DNA from: Gymnogyps californianus | Lineage: Eukaryota; Chordata; Aves; Accipitriformes; Cathartidae | Reading direction: 5' to 3' | DNA length: 64,000 nucleotides | Assembly (NCBI RefSeq): GCF_018139145.2 | Contig: NC_059478.1 | Span: 32,239,001-32,303,000 of the forward strand | Shown: positions 1 to 13,700 of the stretch, piece after piece | How the letters are laid out: the number at the start of each line of letters is the position of its first letter | Numbering within the stretch: position 1 is the first letter of the stretch | Notes under the pieces: model-generated | What the model was told of the DNA's origin: nothing | The model's database searches: none | What the model saw: only the letters and a program-made list of their open reading frames with translations | Position numbers and translations under genes: made by a program

Positions 1-3000
1 TCTAGATTTTGAAGCCCAGAATTCCACAGGATTCCTACAGTTCTGTCCAGATTATATAAAAAAATGAAAAGAAATACTGAATTTTAGTCTTTCTTACAGA
101 CATCATTGACACAACTTCTTCTGACTTCATTATTTACATGCCAGTATCACAAATTCTGGAAAGAACGAGAAAAATGGGTTCTTTGGGACAGAGGTAAGAG
201 ATATCTGAAATCCCGTGTGCCAGAGTGATTCTCCTAGCCTCCAGCTCACGCTTTGCCATGCTTTTTCCTGGGCACTTCTCTGACTTGGGCAGTGAGTTAT
301 CACGATGATTTATTCTGATGCCCCACAGCTGACCCCAAGCTCTCCTCTTTCTGGAGAGCCTCACATGCCCTTCCTTGTCATGAGATCACATGCGTCCACT
401 GCAGACGGCAGCATGTAGGAACAACCTTCTTGCCACAGAGCAGAAAGGGACAAAAATATCAAGCACTAGGGGTGTATGAGACAAAACCAGTTTCAAAACC
501 AAAAGATCTTGGCACCTCCATTTTAGGGTATTTCAGCTTACTAGACACATTTGAAACTCGTCCCTAACGTGTATTTTTGCAGAAGTGTCCTCCACTTAAT
601 GGTAGTACAGTAGTAATCCCTAGGACTTTCTTCCTTCACAGATTAAAGTTATAACCTCATTTTGGTTGTGAATTAACTTGTATTATGATCTAGGGCAAAC
701 AATGGGCTCTTGATCAAAATGTTACTGACAAATTTGTTGCTTACTTGAATCTAGACATAAACATGACCTTTGAACCTTTTGAGGAAGAAGCTCCTTTTGC
801 GCATGCATTTTTCACCAGAAAAACAAAAACTTGGAGATGATTTTATCCACAATTGTTTGCTTAATCATCAACATCTTTTTTTAATGAAATGGTAACGTTT
901 TATGGGGGAGGGAAGAATAATTTTCTGGGCAGTTCTATTCTGAACTAAACCTATCCGACGTGGATATCATCAAGATTTTACAACTACTTAAATGGCTCAG
1001 TGCAAGAGGGAGTCATTTACACTCCCCTGGAAGAGGGGAGCGGTGCATATGCACCATCATCAGAGATACTTGATTGAACCTCAAGAAGAATGCTATTAAG
1101 CTTTTTGCATTAATTATGCTTAAAGCCATCCCTCTAGTGATACTGGGGCTAATTTTTAATTGATACACTTAAATCAATTCCTTCATGGACAGACATTTGT
1201 TCATTATGAACTCGTTTTTACACACGGCCACTCTCAGAGAAAGCAAGCTAATATTGTTCCGTCAGCAGTCAGGTACATTAGAGAAGCAATTGCTATACGT
1301 CTCCTTCTGATGTGTTTTGATGGTGCTCATTTCTTCTGGCATGCTTTTAGCTCCCAGTGATTCAGATGTGTCAGCTACTATAGCTGTAAGAAAACACTGA
1401 TGATGGATTTATAACAGCCAGACTTCAACTTACTGACCTGAAAAATGGCTAAGTATTTGCTTTTGAAGCAAAATTGGTTTTATCCATACAAAAAACATGC
1501 TTCCTAAGTTCCCCTATCTGTATTTTAATGAAACATTTTATCCTGGTTATAATTCATTACTCTTGTCAGGTGAAGTTTTCTCAATGAGGCATAGTTGGGG
1601 TAGCTACTGAATTTATGGGAAGGAATCAATTCAATCTCTTTAAAAGTGAAGTTGTCTTGTAAAGTGTCAATTGAACTGTATTGTATAATGGTTCTGAACT
1701 GTCTCACTGTCTATATTAAGGAGGAGTTTCCCTAGGCAGAGAGAGGCTAGAGCTCTGTCAGGGCAATGGTTGTCCAAGGAGGGATGCTCTTCAGATTCCC
1801 CTCTGGGAGCAAATGAAATTTACTGTTGTTCTTCTTGTTGTTGTTATATTGGTTTTAGAGCAGCTCCCATCTGAAATCAAGTCTCAGCATGCTAGGTGTT
1901 GAAGAGGTATGAAGTGGAGCGCAGCCTCTGCACCAAAGGTTAACACTCCAGACAGAGATAGGTTAGAAGAATCAAAGGATCAGTAAAAAATTGCAATATA
2001 TGCAGACAGAGCTCTCTTCCTGCCAGATGCATTCCAGCAGTGAGATCAGATACCGAGGCTCCAGTCCTGCCATCCTCATTCAAACAGAAATCCAGTTGTA
2101 CTTCTGAGCAAGCCGTTCCAGCATAAAACCTGATAGATTATTAAATAATGAATTGGATGTATCATTTATTTTCCATCTACATTCTTCCAGTGGAGGAAGA
2201 GCTCCCTGAGACAGTGTCAGCTCTGGACCATTCATGCTAGATTTGTTGAAAGCTTTACTGAATCTCCTGAGAGAAGAAAATAATCTGCCCAACAACAATC
2301 CCACTGGATGAAGTCAGGAGATCTTTGTTCACTTTTCAGCCTGACTACAGATTTTCCTGTGTCGTTGGATTAGCTATTCAACCCCATTCTTTCTCAATTT
2401 ACCATCTGCAAAATGGGAATGACAGTATTTCCCTCACTGACAAGGAACAGTCTTCTACTCAGGTACTGTCCTAAACTGTAGGATAGGTCTGGGATATATT
2501 CTTGGACTGTTTTGTCTCAAGTAAATAGGGTCTCTCATGTGCAAGTTAAATAGGATATCTCTCATACAGTCGTATTTTGAGGGCTAGCTGGATTAGGGAG
2601 GACAAGTAAAAGGGCCCACATTTTTTAAAGGATTTCCATGCTGCAAATCAGTTTAAGTGTTTTGAAGTTACATAAGATCATCCCCTGCTGATGTTGCACA
2701 GAAGGAGTCAGATTATTTGGCTTTGAAGTACATCAGAAAGTGGCTTCTTCCCCTCCCTAGTCCAGCAACTACTATAATATTTCTTCCATCCCACAGGGAG
2801 AATTTAACTTCTAGTACAGGCTACCCCTGGAGCACCTCAAAGTGCATCTCTAATAGGGCTACGGGGATTTTGTAGTATGTAATTCATAACCAGAAACACT
2901 TCCCTTATGGACAGGTTCCTTGACACACCCTAGGCTGAGGGCAGACAGCTGTGGTTTTCCTTCGCTTCAGGAGACTGGGTTAACCTTCTTTCTGCAAGTC

Positions 3001-4173
3001 ACTAATGGAGGTATTTAGCTCTTGTCACCCCTGCTGCTGCAATGGTGAATGGAAAATAGAAGTTATTGAGCACTGAACAGGCAGAAATCAGGCAAAAGAG
3101 CAAGACGCCCCTATGTGCTGCTCTCCTTGAACTTTAGCTTTAGCATTTAATCTTAAAACGCATTCTGTCCTTGGCCTCCGGATTGAAGGTACCAGTTATG
3201 AGAGTGGTTTTTGTGGTATTGACCTCTCTGGAAATACGATGGAAGTAAAGGCCATCCGGCCACGGTCAGACAGTCAATGGCTTTTGGTCATTACCACACT
3301 AGTCTGGATGTTGATCCATTGCTGGTGCAGCAGGAGAGTGAATAAAGAAGCTGTTCCCTCCTGGAGGAGACTGAAAGCTTTTGGGGTCCTCACACCAGAT
3401 GGATGGGCTAGCAGGGAAAGCCGAGCTACATCAAGGTGCTCAGCTTTGTAAGATACTGCCTTTACTTGCCCATGGAGGGGATTGGGAGCTGGCAAGGGGA
3501 GCGATGAGAGACCCGCAGCTGCAGAGGTGCAGAGCTCTGTTCCTTGGCCTGAGGAGACAGCGGAGCCGGCTCCAGAGACAGCTGCTGCTGTTTTGGGGGA
3601 GCAAAAAGAAACCGAACCCACTTGCCTGTCCTTCTCCCATCGACTGAGCCCTGCCAGCCTCCTCGAAGGGGGCCCCAGACACTTCTCCGCTGTGTGAGAG
3701 CCTGCGCTGGGAGTTCCTACCTGCTCGCTTGTTTACAGTTCCCCAGCTCAGACCTGATGTCTGCTCTCTCCTTTCAGCTAATTGGCAGACAGAGGCCTCG
3801 AGGGGTTTGGTTTGGTGCCATCAGACTCCTGCTAGCTCCTGCAGTGATGTTCTTCCCCAGACAATGACTTCAGTAGCCTCCGGGCACCCCAGAACCTCCT
3901 AACAAACATCTCTCATAACTGCCTTATTAACTGATTGCTGTAGTAAGATAATAATTAACACCCTTACTTGTGTCTTGGCTGAGCCAAAAATATTCTCAAG
4001 TGGACTTAGAAATGCATAAAATGAATAAATGATTTATGTTTACTATTTTTAATGGAGCTACTTATTAGCAACGCTCTAATACAGAGCTCCGTAAAAACAC
4101 TCCTGATTTCGTTACAGATTTAGAAGGTAGTAATGAAAAGCTGTAGGGAATAAAACGGGGAAACACTCCCCGA

Positions 4174-4205
4174 GCCAAATTCTGCTCTCAGTTGTATTTA
4201 AAGAT
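4174..4205. repeat. Scrap resembling an old amniote palindromic repeat
   Basis: GAGCCAAATTCTGCTCTCAG followed by TTGTATTTAAA resembles, from memory, one arm of a palindromic repeat dispersed in bird and reptile genomes, whose arms begin with a GGCCAAATTCTGCTC-like motif. Only one arm is visible. The assignment rests on that recollection and was not searched. Confidence 0.3.
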
Positions 4206-7200
4206 CTTGCTGAGTTGAATCCTAGAGAGTATTTTGGCCAGAAAAGCATTGAAATGGAGAGAAATCTCTGTCATCTACTCATTCCAGCTCACCCATTCAG
4301 AACCTGTACCAGCCAAGAGAAGGGTGCCTACCCTGTAAGTATAGACACAAAAACGCAAGCGCAGGACGTGTATATCTGCAGCAGATCAGAAGGGCCGTGT
4401 TTACACAGGCACTCTGCGTTGCTGACTGTACGAGGCATGAGACAGTGGAGAATTTTACCGTGGCAGCCTGAAGTAGTTGTGCTGGCTTCAGGATGCAGGC
4501 CATACAGTGCCAGCATCTCTGACCTCGATGGGAAGTGGGAAGGTTCATGTGGCAAATCTTCTCTAATTTATGTTGTTTCTTAGAGTGATAAGAACACTAA
4601 TTAGGAAGGCATGGTGGCCTTTAGAGAGAGCCCTGACACAGGACTCGGGGGACATGAATGCTGTGCCTTGCACTATTGCTGGCTGACAAGAAATGCCACC
4701 CTTCCTCCATGTCCTCTATACAAAAGTGAAGGCACTGACCTTTGTGTTTAAGGTCCAGGGGCATTTAGGAGCCTTGACATACTGGAACAGAGCATGTGAA
4801 CTCTTCACAGTGGGTGGGTTTACTCTAATTTAATTCTTCGGCTCACAAATATTGTTTGCTATACTGTTCCTGAAATGAAGAGATGAGAGTCCATCACAAG
4901 CCGCCATCACAGAACACAGACAATTCCCAGATTTGTTTGACCGACCATCTAAATCACGCTGTTTTATTCCAACTCAGAGAGAAGTCCTAAGCACTGTCTA
5001 CCACTTGCTTTTCAAGATCTTCTACAGATCTCTCCTCAGTGAAGATAACGATGCAGGCACATATCCAGCTTGTGGGTTTATCCTGAGATACGTATTTAGT
5101 ATTTAGGATACTTCTTTTTGCATGCATTCTATCCTGCAAATGCCAATAGGACACTTTTGCAAATACCATTAAATACCTGCAGATATTTTCTTGCTGTTTT
5201 TGCTCACATCTGTTGTGAGTGTTGATAATGTTCATCAGCTGAAGTTCCCCAAAGAATTTGAAATGCCTGACTAGCAGCACCATTAAAGGCATCTGATTTT
5301 TCTTCTAGATGGACAGGATTTCAGCACTGTCTGAAAAATCAGGGCACTTTAAGGTGCTGGAAGTGTCAGATCATTAGTCTCTGGAAATGCTAGAGAATTT
5401 TCCAAACTACCATTTTTTCACTAATGTGTAAATGAAACATCCTGTGGATATTATCAACATATCTTAGGCAGTCCTATCAGTCAGTCACATACAAGCCAAA
5501 GGCTGCAGAACTACACCTGTCATGAAGAAATACAGTATTTTAAGATAACTACCATACCGACCTCTCTGATGTTTCTTAAAATGATGTATTGCTCTATTTT
5601 TTTTAATTTCCAGAAATAAAAACGAGTTTGCTTCAGGGCAGAGACAGTCTAAAAGCTTGTGCTAATAAATCTATGCAAGTTCAGTAGCGCTTAATACATA
5701 TTCTGCTTCAAGTGCTTTTTAAATGCATTATCACCTTTAAGTAAATACAGTGGAAGACTGCCAAATGCCTGGATGCTGTTCTCTGTAAATTTATGCATTT
5801 ATATCATTAATGCAATGAAATGTTTAAACTTTCATTGAATTTTGCTAACTGATTTGCAGTTTGAATGGTAGTAATTTTATGCATTTATCAATTACCATTT
5901 AAGTAGCTGCTATAATATTTCTGTTTAGGCAGGCAAAGCACACTCACCAAAATACTTTTCTTCTAAATTAGATTTGGGATGAAGTATTCGAGTAATCGCA
6001 AAGCAGAGGACATATCCAAGGTATAAAGAGTTCAGAGCTGCTTATTCCTGATACCAAACAGTATTGAGCCTTGCAGAAACATATATGGGGGGGGTGTCTC
6101 AGGTTCTTAGCCTACTGGGCAAATCCTTCTCTGCTGCACGCTTGTGATGCAAGCGGGTCTAAATGGTGCCTTGTCAAAATTATTATCAATCTATCATGTG
6201 TTGCTGTTACGCTGAGAAACCGTGGCTCCATTGCATGGTGTGCTGTAACAAATTCAGAAGATAACCTTTGCCCCTATGAGCTGATATCCTAAAGATGCAT
6301 GGCCACTTTATGCAGCTATGTATGGCTGTACAGAGTTCAAGGTAGTGGTGAATTAAGGCTGCTATGTTTTGTGTCATGATGCCACGTGTCGGCTTTTGTG
6401 GGCTACAGATGCCTCCTGCTCTTTTTGTTCTTCTGGGCTGCTGGGTGCCTCCCCACCCAGCTCCCCACCATTTCCTCGCCACTGTAGGTGCCTGTCCAGC
6501 CTGAATTACCAGGCAGGACAATAACCATGGCAGCCACAGCTTGAGGAGGGAAAGAAAGGATTTGTGCAGGGTCCCCATCTCTGTGCCCTAGCTGCTGCTA
6601 GCGTTAGAAGTGGCTGGACAAGGAGAGCTGGTCTGTAGCTGTATGATGCAGGTGGATGGGACTCTGCCCCGTCTCCATCCACCGCTTGGGTGGGGTGAAG
6701 GAGGCCACAGACCACATCGGTGTGCACCCACCTCTTCTAATGGCATTGGCATGTTGGGCTTTGGTTGTTAATAGGAGAGGAAGTAGACAAAGCTGCAGTG
6801 GTATTAAGATGAGAATCCTTTGGCAAAGTGTTTCACCAACTATTTTCTGTAGTAAATTATGCAAATTTTGTTTTGAACTGTTCTTCCTCCAGCTAGGCAG
6901 ATCTGTAGGTTTCACGTGGGTTACATATATGTAGTTGAGAAGATTTACCTACAAAACAGTAGCAGGTATGAGGATCAGTAGTTTGAGCACTCTCGCCTCC
7001 AATAGATATCAATACACAGCAGCAGACCATGTTTACAATTTTTTAAAATCAAGCCCTACCTGTTTAGGAGCCTACCTGGAAGTAGACATTATAGCAAAGT
7101 AATTTTAAAAGAGCTGTGTACTGTCTTTTTGAATTTATGCTAATTTACTAAAAGTTTTTGGCAAAAGATTAACATATATGTTAAAAATAGTCTCTAATTT

Positions 7201-8873
7201 ATAAGTGAGCTGATCCACCTTAGTGGATGATAATTCCTCTTGAATTTTTACTACAAGAAAAAAAGAATATATAATGATACTGTGTATTTTTCTGCCTGTT
7301 TTGCTCAAGTTTCAAGTCTAGAACAAGTGAAGAATGGATGAAGTGCCTTGTTTGAAGATACAGAAAAACATTTTTCAGCTCCCACTTGGGTTTAGTTTTC
7401 AAGAGTGACTAATAAGAAGGTGGTGATTGCTTCATTAGTATGCGCTGAACTGAGTGCACAATATAATTATATATTTCAGTTGTAATTAGGACATTTAATT
7501 GATTTGTTTTAACTAAATTAACAGACATTGGGGGAAAAAAAAAGATTTTTGGCAGATTTTGAAATGTTTTCCACACAGCCAGCTGGGTTCAGCTGAGCAG
7601 AAATATCTGTCTTATTTCTGGATAACGTTATGAAGATCAAAAACCTTGCTATTGAGAAACTGTTATGAAATAATCTTGCATTTCTTCAGCTCTCTCCTTT
7701 ATATGACAAAAATTTACCAGTTGAATTTCACAGCATTCTTATGAGATGGGTATGGATACCTTTGGGGAGAGAAAAAGGGAGGAATAGAAATGACACAAAC
7801 AGGGGACGTTTCCATGCATTGCCATAACAAAGAAGGTTAAAATGCAGATTTCCTTTTATTAGATTGGTTACTTGGTAACTCTGCTACCCAGTTAGGCAAA
7901 TACAAGCATTATTTAGAAACCATCTTCTTCCTCCTTTTTGGTTACCTACTTCCCTCTGATTTTTTTCCTGGTTTTGCAACCTGGCTCCATACTTCTTCTT
8001 GATTCTGGGTTATTCTGACAAGATGGCTTTTCACTTCCAGTTTTTAGCATGGAAGCAGAAATGCTGATACAGCATGAGAGAGGCTCAACATGCAGTATAG
8101 CTGCTAGAGTCTTACTGGAAGTGCTACAAGGCCTCTTCCATCATTTTTTTACCAGCTTTTGTCCTGGTGGAGAGGGGGGATATTTAAAGGAGAGCTTAGA
8201 AAGTCTGTAAGTTGAAATCCATCTACAGTATTTACATCCAGCCAGATGCTTTATCTGCCTGGGCCGCTTGATCCACATGACCCACAAGGGCTGCCAAAAC
8301 AAGCCACTGACCCTAGGGCTGAGAAGGCTGGACATCCCAACCCAAAAAGCGTTGCCATTATTGAGTTTCTGTGTGCAACTAATTTGGCTTTTCATTTCTG
8401 TTTCTATTGATCATACACTCTCTTGAATTTTCCTGATTTCAGTACACCCATGTTGCAAAAATAAATAACAGCCTCAGAATCTACCCCATGCCACTTGTCC
8501 TGAGAAAAATGCTGCAGGAAAGCACAGAGACACGACATGCCTCGGAGGCAGCGGTGGTTTGCTACTCATGCATATCTGTAGTAGCTGACTGTAAAGAGTA
8601 GTTTAGAAACCTCTGGTGTGAGAATGAGGTGGGGCAGCTGAAAGTGCTGTGGTTCCTAAATTTATTCTGCTCTTACATTTACAAGAATACGTGGAATTGA
8701 GTGCGTAGCTAAATGCACACACAATAGGAGAAAGAAAAACTAAAGGAAAGGCAGTAGCTGGGCACCCTTCTGGTAAAACCTGTTCTGGTTTTTAGGAACA
8801 GCTCATAATCCACTGTTTACAAACAGCAGTAACATCAATGTACAGCACAAGTGACTCATATTGAGACAAAAGC

Positions 8874-8888
8874 AAAAAAAAAAAAAAA
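8874..8888. repeat. Poly-A run (15 nt)
   Basis: Fifteen uninterrupted A, followed by a purine-rich GAAAGC stretch. No retroposon body is recognisable upstream on the plus strand, so it is treated as a simple repeat. Confidence 0.85.
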
Positions 8889-9991
8889 GAAAGCAAAATC
8901 CCCAAATTGCCACTGAGTTCTGACACAGGGCACTAAAAATAGGCAAATTCAGAATGAAAGTTACAGCAGGGCAAACAGCTCTCCTCTATTAATGAGTCGT
9001 GTAGGGACTCTGCACTAAGTGGGTGAGACAGATTTTTCTCTGAAATGTTTTTCTTTGAAAATATAGTTTCATTTGAACTAAAAATTTCTTCAGGAACTTG
9101 TCAGAAACAGTTTAATTTCATTTAGATATCTTGAGGCAAAGAGATCCTTTGATAATGTCAATCATTTCCTGTCAATATTTTCAGAACATACACTGCATAT
9201 TTTTTATTTCAAGTGATTGTTCCTATTTACATATTTTTCAGTTCCTTCAAGAAATGTTTAGAATTAAGTTTGGAAATCAGGATGAGATGGATTCATTTGA
9301 TCCGACGGAAATAATTCACTTGACACATAATGCCTATCTATTTTAAATGTCTTTATGTGGGGAATAACAAAATCTATTGCAACTCTGATAACACAGACTC
9401 AAAACCTATGAAAAATATTTGCTTTAACAGCAATGTGTATGACTAGGAAGTCTTGAAACGTATGGTTTGTTCTAAAAACCATTTTGTGTTAAGCATGTTT
9501 GCATTGAGAGTGTTGGCTGGATCATTATGGTTCCGTTTAAGAATGAAAACAAGTTTTGAAATAACAGCTTCTAATGAAACAGTAATTTAAGTTTTTTTCC
9601 AAGCTGTAGGAAAAAGCAGAGTTCCCAAACACCCTTTAAAGCACGGAACGTTCTGACCTCTACAGTCAAACCAAATGAAAGTCATGGGGGACATGTAGAG
9701 AAAACTCATACATGTGCTGTTGATTAGATATGGACTGCGAGGCTTTATTTTGCTTTGCTGTGAACAGACAGCTCGACATTTAAAACTTGGCAAACTGTGG
9801 CAGGAGCAAGGGTGTGCCCCTGCTTGGGCAGGGCCAGCAGCTGCGTCTGGGCCCGGGGTGCAGCAGGGAGATGCTGCGTGGATACGGTTACATCTACAGT
9901 GAGATCCAGAAAGCTGTTCATCCCTGAGATGTGGATCCTGGTTCTGCTACTCCTTTCCTATCTTGGAATAAAATCCTATTTTTCAGCCATG

Positions 9992-10028
9992 CTTGTTACT
10001 ATAGTACATACTTGTTACTATAGTACAA
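9992..10028. repeat. 19-bp tandem duplication, two copies
   Basis: The unit CTTGTTACTATAGTACATA is followed directly by a second copy that matches for 18 bases. The near-perfect identity points to a recent duplication, probably by replication slippage. Confidence 0.85.
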
Positions 10029-10768
10029 CAACAGGACGTACAGAAGCTTAGCATCTTCAAAAATATGGCTTTATATACTATGTCATATTTCTATTTCCAA
10101 CAGTAAAATGAGGAGACGGAAACTTTTGTTGTTTCTTGCCCTCTCCCATCCCATCCGGTTAGATTACTGGCCATCTCACGCTAGCTGTTATGAATCCAAT
10201 CTCCATTTACGTCTGTAACTCAATTATATTATTTTTATTATTAATATGTATTATGCTTCTGCAGAAAAATACAGCAAAACAGGGAACAAATTACATATTT
10301 GGATCATCAGCACATCAGGATGATTCATAGCAAGGCAAGAGTTGGTCCATTTTACTACCCTTTCTATCACTTAGTAGCCAAAATTCATAGTTTATAAAAT
10401 ATTGAAAATATTTTACATCTTTAATGTAACACTGTTGTAAAGAATTTTTCTGAAAGGAAATACGTGTAGTTAGTCACTTGCTTCTTTGCACTCTAGGAAA
10501 TCCAAACTTCGCATTTTGGTGCCACATTGCAACAGGAAGTAAAAAGGTCTAAAAACGGAAAGTGAAAGCACACCAGCCCATTTTGCCTTTTGTTTGGGGG
10601 GTAGAAATGCAAACTTTAAAGGCACAAAGAGTAATCAGATCTCAACTTTTCACTTTTAATGAGTATAGATTCCACAGCCAAAGAGTAAAATTAAAGAATA
10701 GTCCCATGGGCCCTTTTAAAAGTTTGAAGTTTACAGTCTTTTCTCTTTTTATTGTAGGAAACAAAGAA

Positions 10769-10790
10769 TCTGTTTATTATCTGTTTATTA
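10769..10790. repeat. 11-bp tandem duplication, two copies
   Basis: TCTGTTTATTA occurs twice in direct succession, and the next base (T) continues the period. This is a simple slippage-type duplication. Confidence 0.8.
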
Positions 10791-13700
10791 TAAGGCAAAA
10801 ACACTTTCAAATGAAATGTATTATTTGAATGGGAAAAGACTAAACTTCAAATTAAATGGGGGAGTTTGAATGCACTATTGAACTCCTGCTTTCTGTTGGC
10901 AGAATACAGGAGTTTCTGAAATCTGAAAAGAAATTGATATAGGAGTAACTGAAGCAGTAGTAAATTACTTTAGGTTTGGACCAATAAATGTGCGTGCAAA
11001 GAGCGTTAGAGAAGCCAGTGAAACTGGCTGAAGTGCATTTCCTCTTCTGGAAGAAGCTGCAATCTAAAGACAGAACCCATTAAACATCAAAAGGTATCTA
11101 TTTCTTTGCCCATGTGAGCAGACCTGGGGAAGCAAACCACAGTATCAATTAGTTGTAACTTAAGTAGTAGCCTACCAGTTTGCACATAGCTGACGATCAG
11201 GTCTCAATACTTCCCTGGGAATGCAGTAGTTCATCCAAAACATGGAAGGCACAATGCAGATGACAGAAGCAAAGGATTTGGATGGAGTAGCAGGGAGCCA
11301 GCCTGCACTCCATACCATGGCATTATAGCACTTCTGCAGGTAGCTCTCAAAGCTGGTTTTATGAGCCACTGAGCCTTTCATTGTTTGCAGGATATGAGCT
11401 ATGGGTGCACTTAAATAAGGCATGTGCAGCGGTACCTGCCGCCCCCCCCAGGCCCTCAAAATCTATTTAGCCCACAGCTGACATCAGTTAAGCCACTTTC
11501 TGTGGCTTGTCCTGTCCTGTGGCTGTTGAGGTGGGGTGGAATGTGTTTGCCTTTCATTTGCAACTTCTGTCTGGTCATGCACGCTTTGTAGGCTGAGAAG
11601 AGTATGCTGAGAGATTTGAGCTTCTTGTAACTCATTAATGGTGTTCAGAGTAGTGTCTGAGAGAGGAAGGCCGTAATGCAAACATCATATGGCTACTCTA
11701 CCAGAGAGTACAACCTAGGTGTGGTATAACAGCTGTGAAGAGGAGGTTCTCCATGTGCTGGCTTTGCTTTTGAAATGTAAGCAGGTGTTTGAAGGAAGAG
11801 AAACAGCCTGCGTGCTGTGTTGGCTGTAGCTTGTCTCTGCAATGACTGGTTTTCTCACGGTTCTCCTTTATTTCATCAAAGTTTGATGAGGTTTTTTGGT
11901 CCATTTTGTCATGAATTCCACTGAGGTATTTTAAATGGAAGTGCATAAAGTAATCAACTATTAAATACCTGGGTGGATGGAAGCCCTATGGCTTACGGTC
12001 CCAGTGGGGTTTGTTACTCACTGAGCTGATAGTTTTTGGTAGGCAGAGAGGAGTATCCCAGAGCTGTCTGAGATTTCCCAGAATAACTTATGTAGCTTTC
12101 CACCACCTGGAACTGGCCTAGGAGATACATCCAATGTAAGTGATACCCTCCCCCATCACGTGTCACAGTTTTCTAGTTAAAATGCAGATTAAGTTTTAAT
12201 TGGGGGGATGAATGAAGACTTCTCCTTGTCAGATAATAAAAATGTATGTAACTAGTTTGGAATGAGAAGTCAACCTCAACAAAACCATAGTCAGAGCAGT
12301 TGGGAGAGCAGGAAAGTGTTCTGCATGGGCATGGCAGGTTGCTGTATTGCTGATTCATGGCTGAAGAGTGATGTGGCCAGCAGACACATCTGAGAAAAGG
12401 CAGCAAGCTTGGGCTGAAGGCACACAGAGTACCGGCTGCGAGACTATAATGAGAGTCTTTACTCTGTCTAATCCTAAAGGTAAGACCATTTAACCTGTAT
12501 TAGCTGCACAAGAGCAGCACGTTCCTTAGAAGAAGATATGATATACCTGAACGTTGGACTCCACTATTGTGGAAAGCCAACTGTGAGTTGAGTTTTGCAG
12601 GCTCTTCATGGCCCATACAACCATGTATTATCACTCCTGCTAGAGAGATGCTAAGGCTAGGACTACTGCCAAGAAACTCTGGGGATTAGAAACCTATCCA
12701 ACAGGTAGCATGCTAATTACTGGCTCTTGCAATGTTACCCTTTGCTTCTCTGTGTCCTCCAGGAAAATTGTATTTGCTTCAAGCCCTTGGGTTTGGTGTT
12801 TCAGAAAGGAAAGGTGCTTGTCCACAAGTGAACCTAGTTGAGGTAACTCAGTTTTTGAGATCTTGGGATAAAAGCTTGATTCATTTTTCAGAGGATCTCT
12901 TTAGTGATCATTTGAGAAGAAAGCTTCCAATAGCGCCTGGCACAAGGGTTACTGGAAAATGCTTAACATCTTGTTAGCTCTGCTTATTTCCAGGGAAATG
13001 TTGAGTCTCCCTGTTATTGTAGTAAAATTTAGTAACATAGTAATGTCTGCTTTCAAGCCCTTCCTGAAAGTGTTATGTGTTGCTTTGGTAGTTAATCATG
13101 TCAAATAATCATATCAAATACTTCAAACTGAGAAAAAAGTATCTTTCTGGAGAATAGTGAGACACTACAGAAAGGCACAAATATTTGCATTGGAAAGAAT
13201 ATTATTAATAACTCATATTCTTCCAAGAAATGTAACGTTTCAGTGCCTGCTGGTTTTTGTTGTTTAAGTCAATGTAGTAGTCTGTATGGGTTAAGCTTCC
13301 TAAGTTATTAAGTGTAATTAAACTAAGAAATACATAGCCAAAGACCCCAATTTGTGTTGAGAGATAAATGAGATCTGTAGCAGAGGAAAAATACACTTTA
13401 TGTGAGGCTGGCTTATGAAGTATTTTGCATTTAGCATAAACAGTCTCCTGGCTACTCTGTTGTGTAGATTCCTAATCCCATTTAATTCAATTTACTTTCC
13501 TCTTGTGGGCAGCTATAGCACCTTTTGCACCAGCTTTAAGGGCTATAAATCCTGCATTCATATAGTCAGCTACTACTTTCCCTGGGGGCGTGAGGGAAAA
13601 CTTAGATCTTAGAGCACGCGGAAAGGGGTGCTTTGACCTGAGCTGAAGAGTTAATCTGATGAAAACTTGAGCGTGGCCTCGGCTGAGCTCTGTGCTCAGT

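Noticed and set aside
3440..3720. Possible CpG-island promoter
   Set aside because: The patch is GC-richer than its surroundings, but CpG is sparse and no TATA or initiator context or downstream exon is visible.
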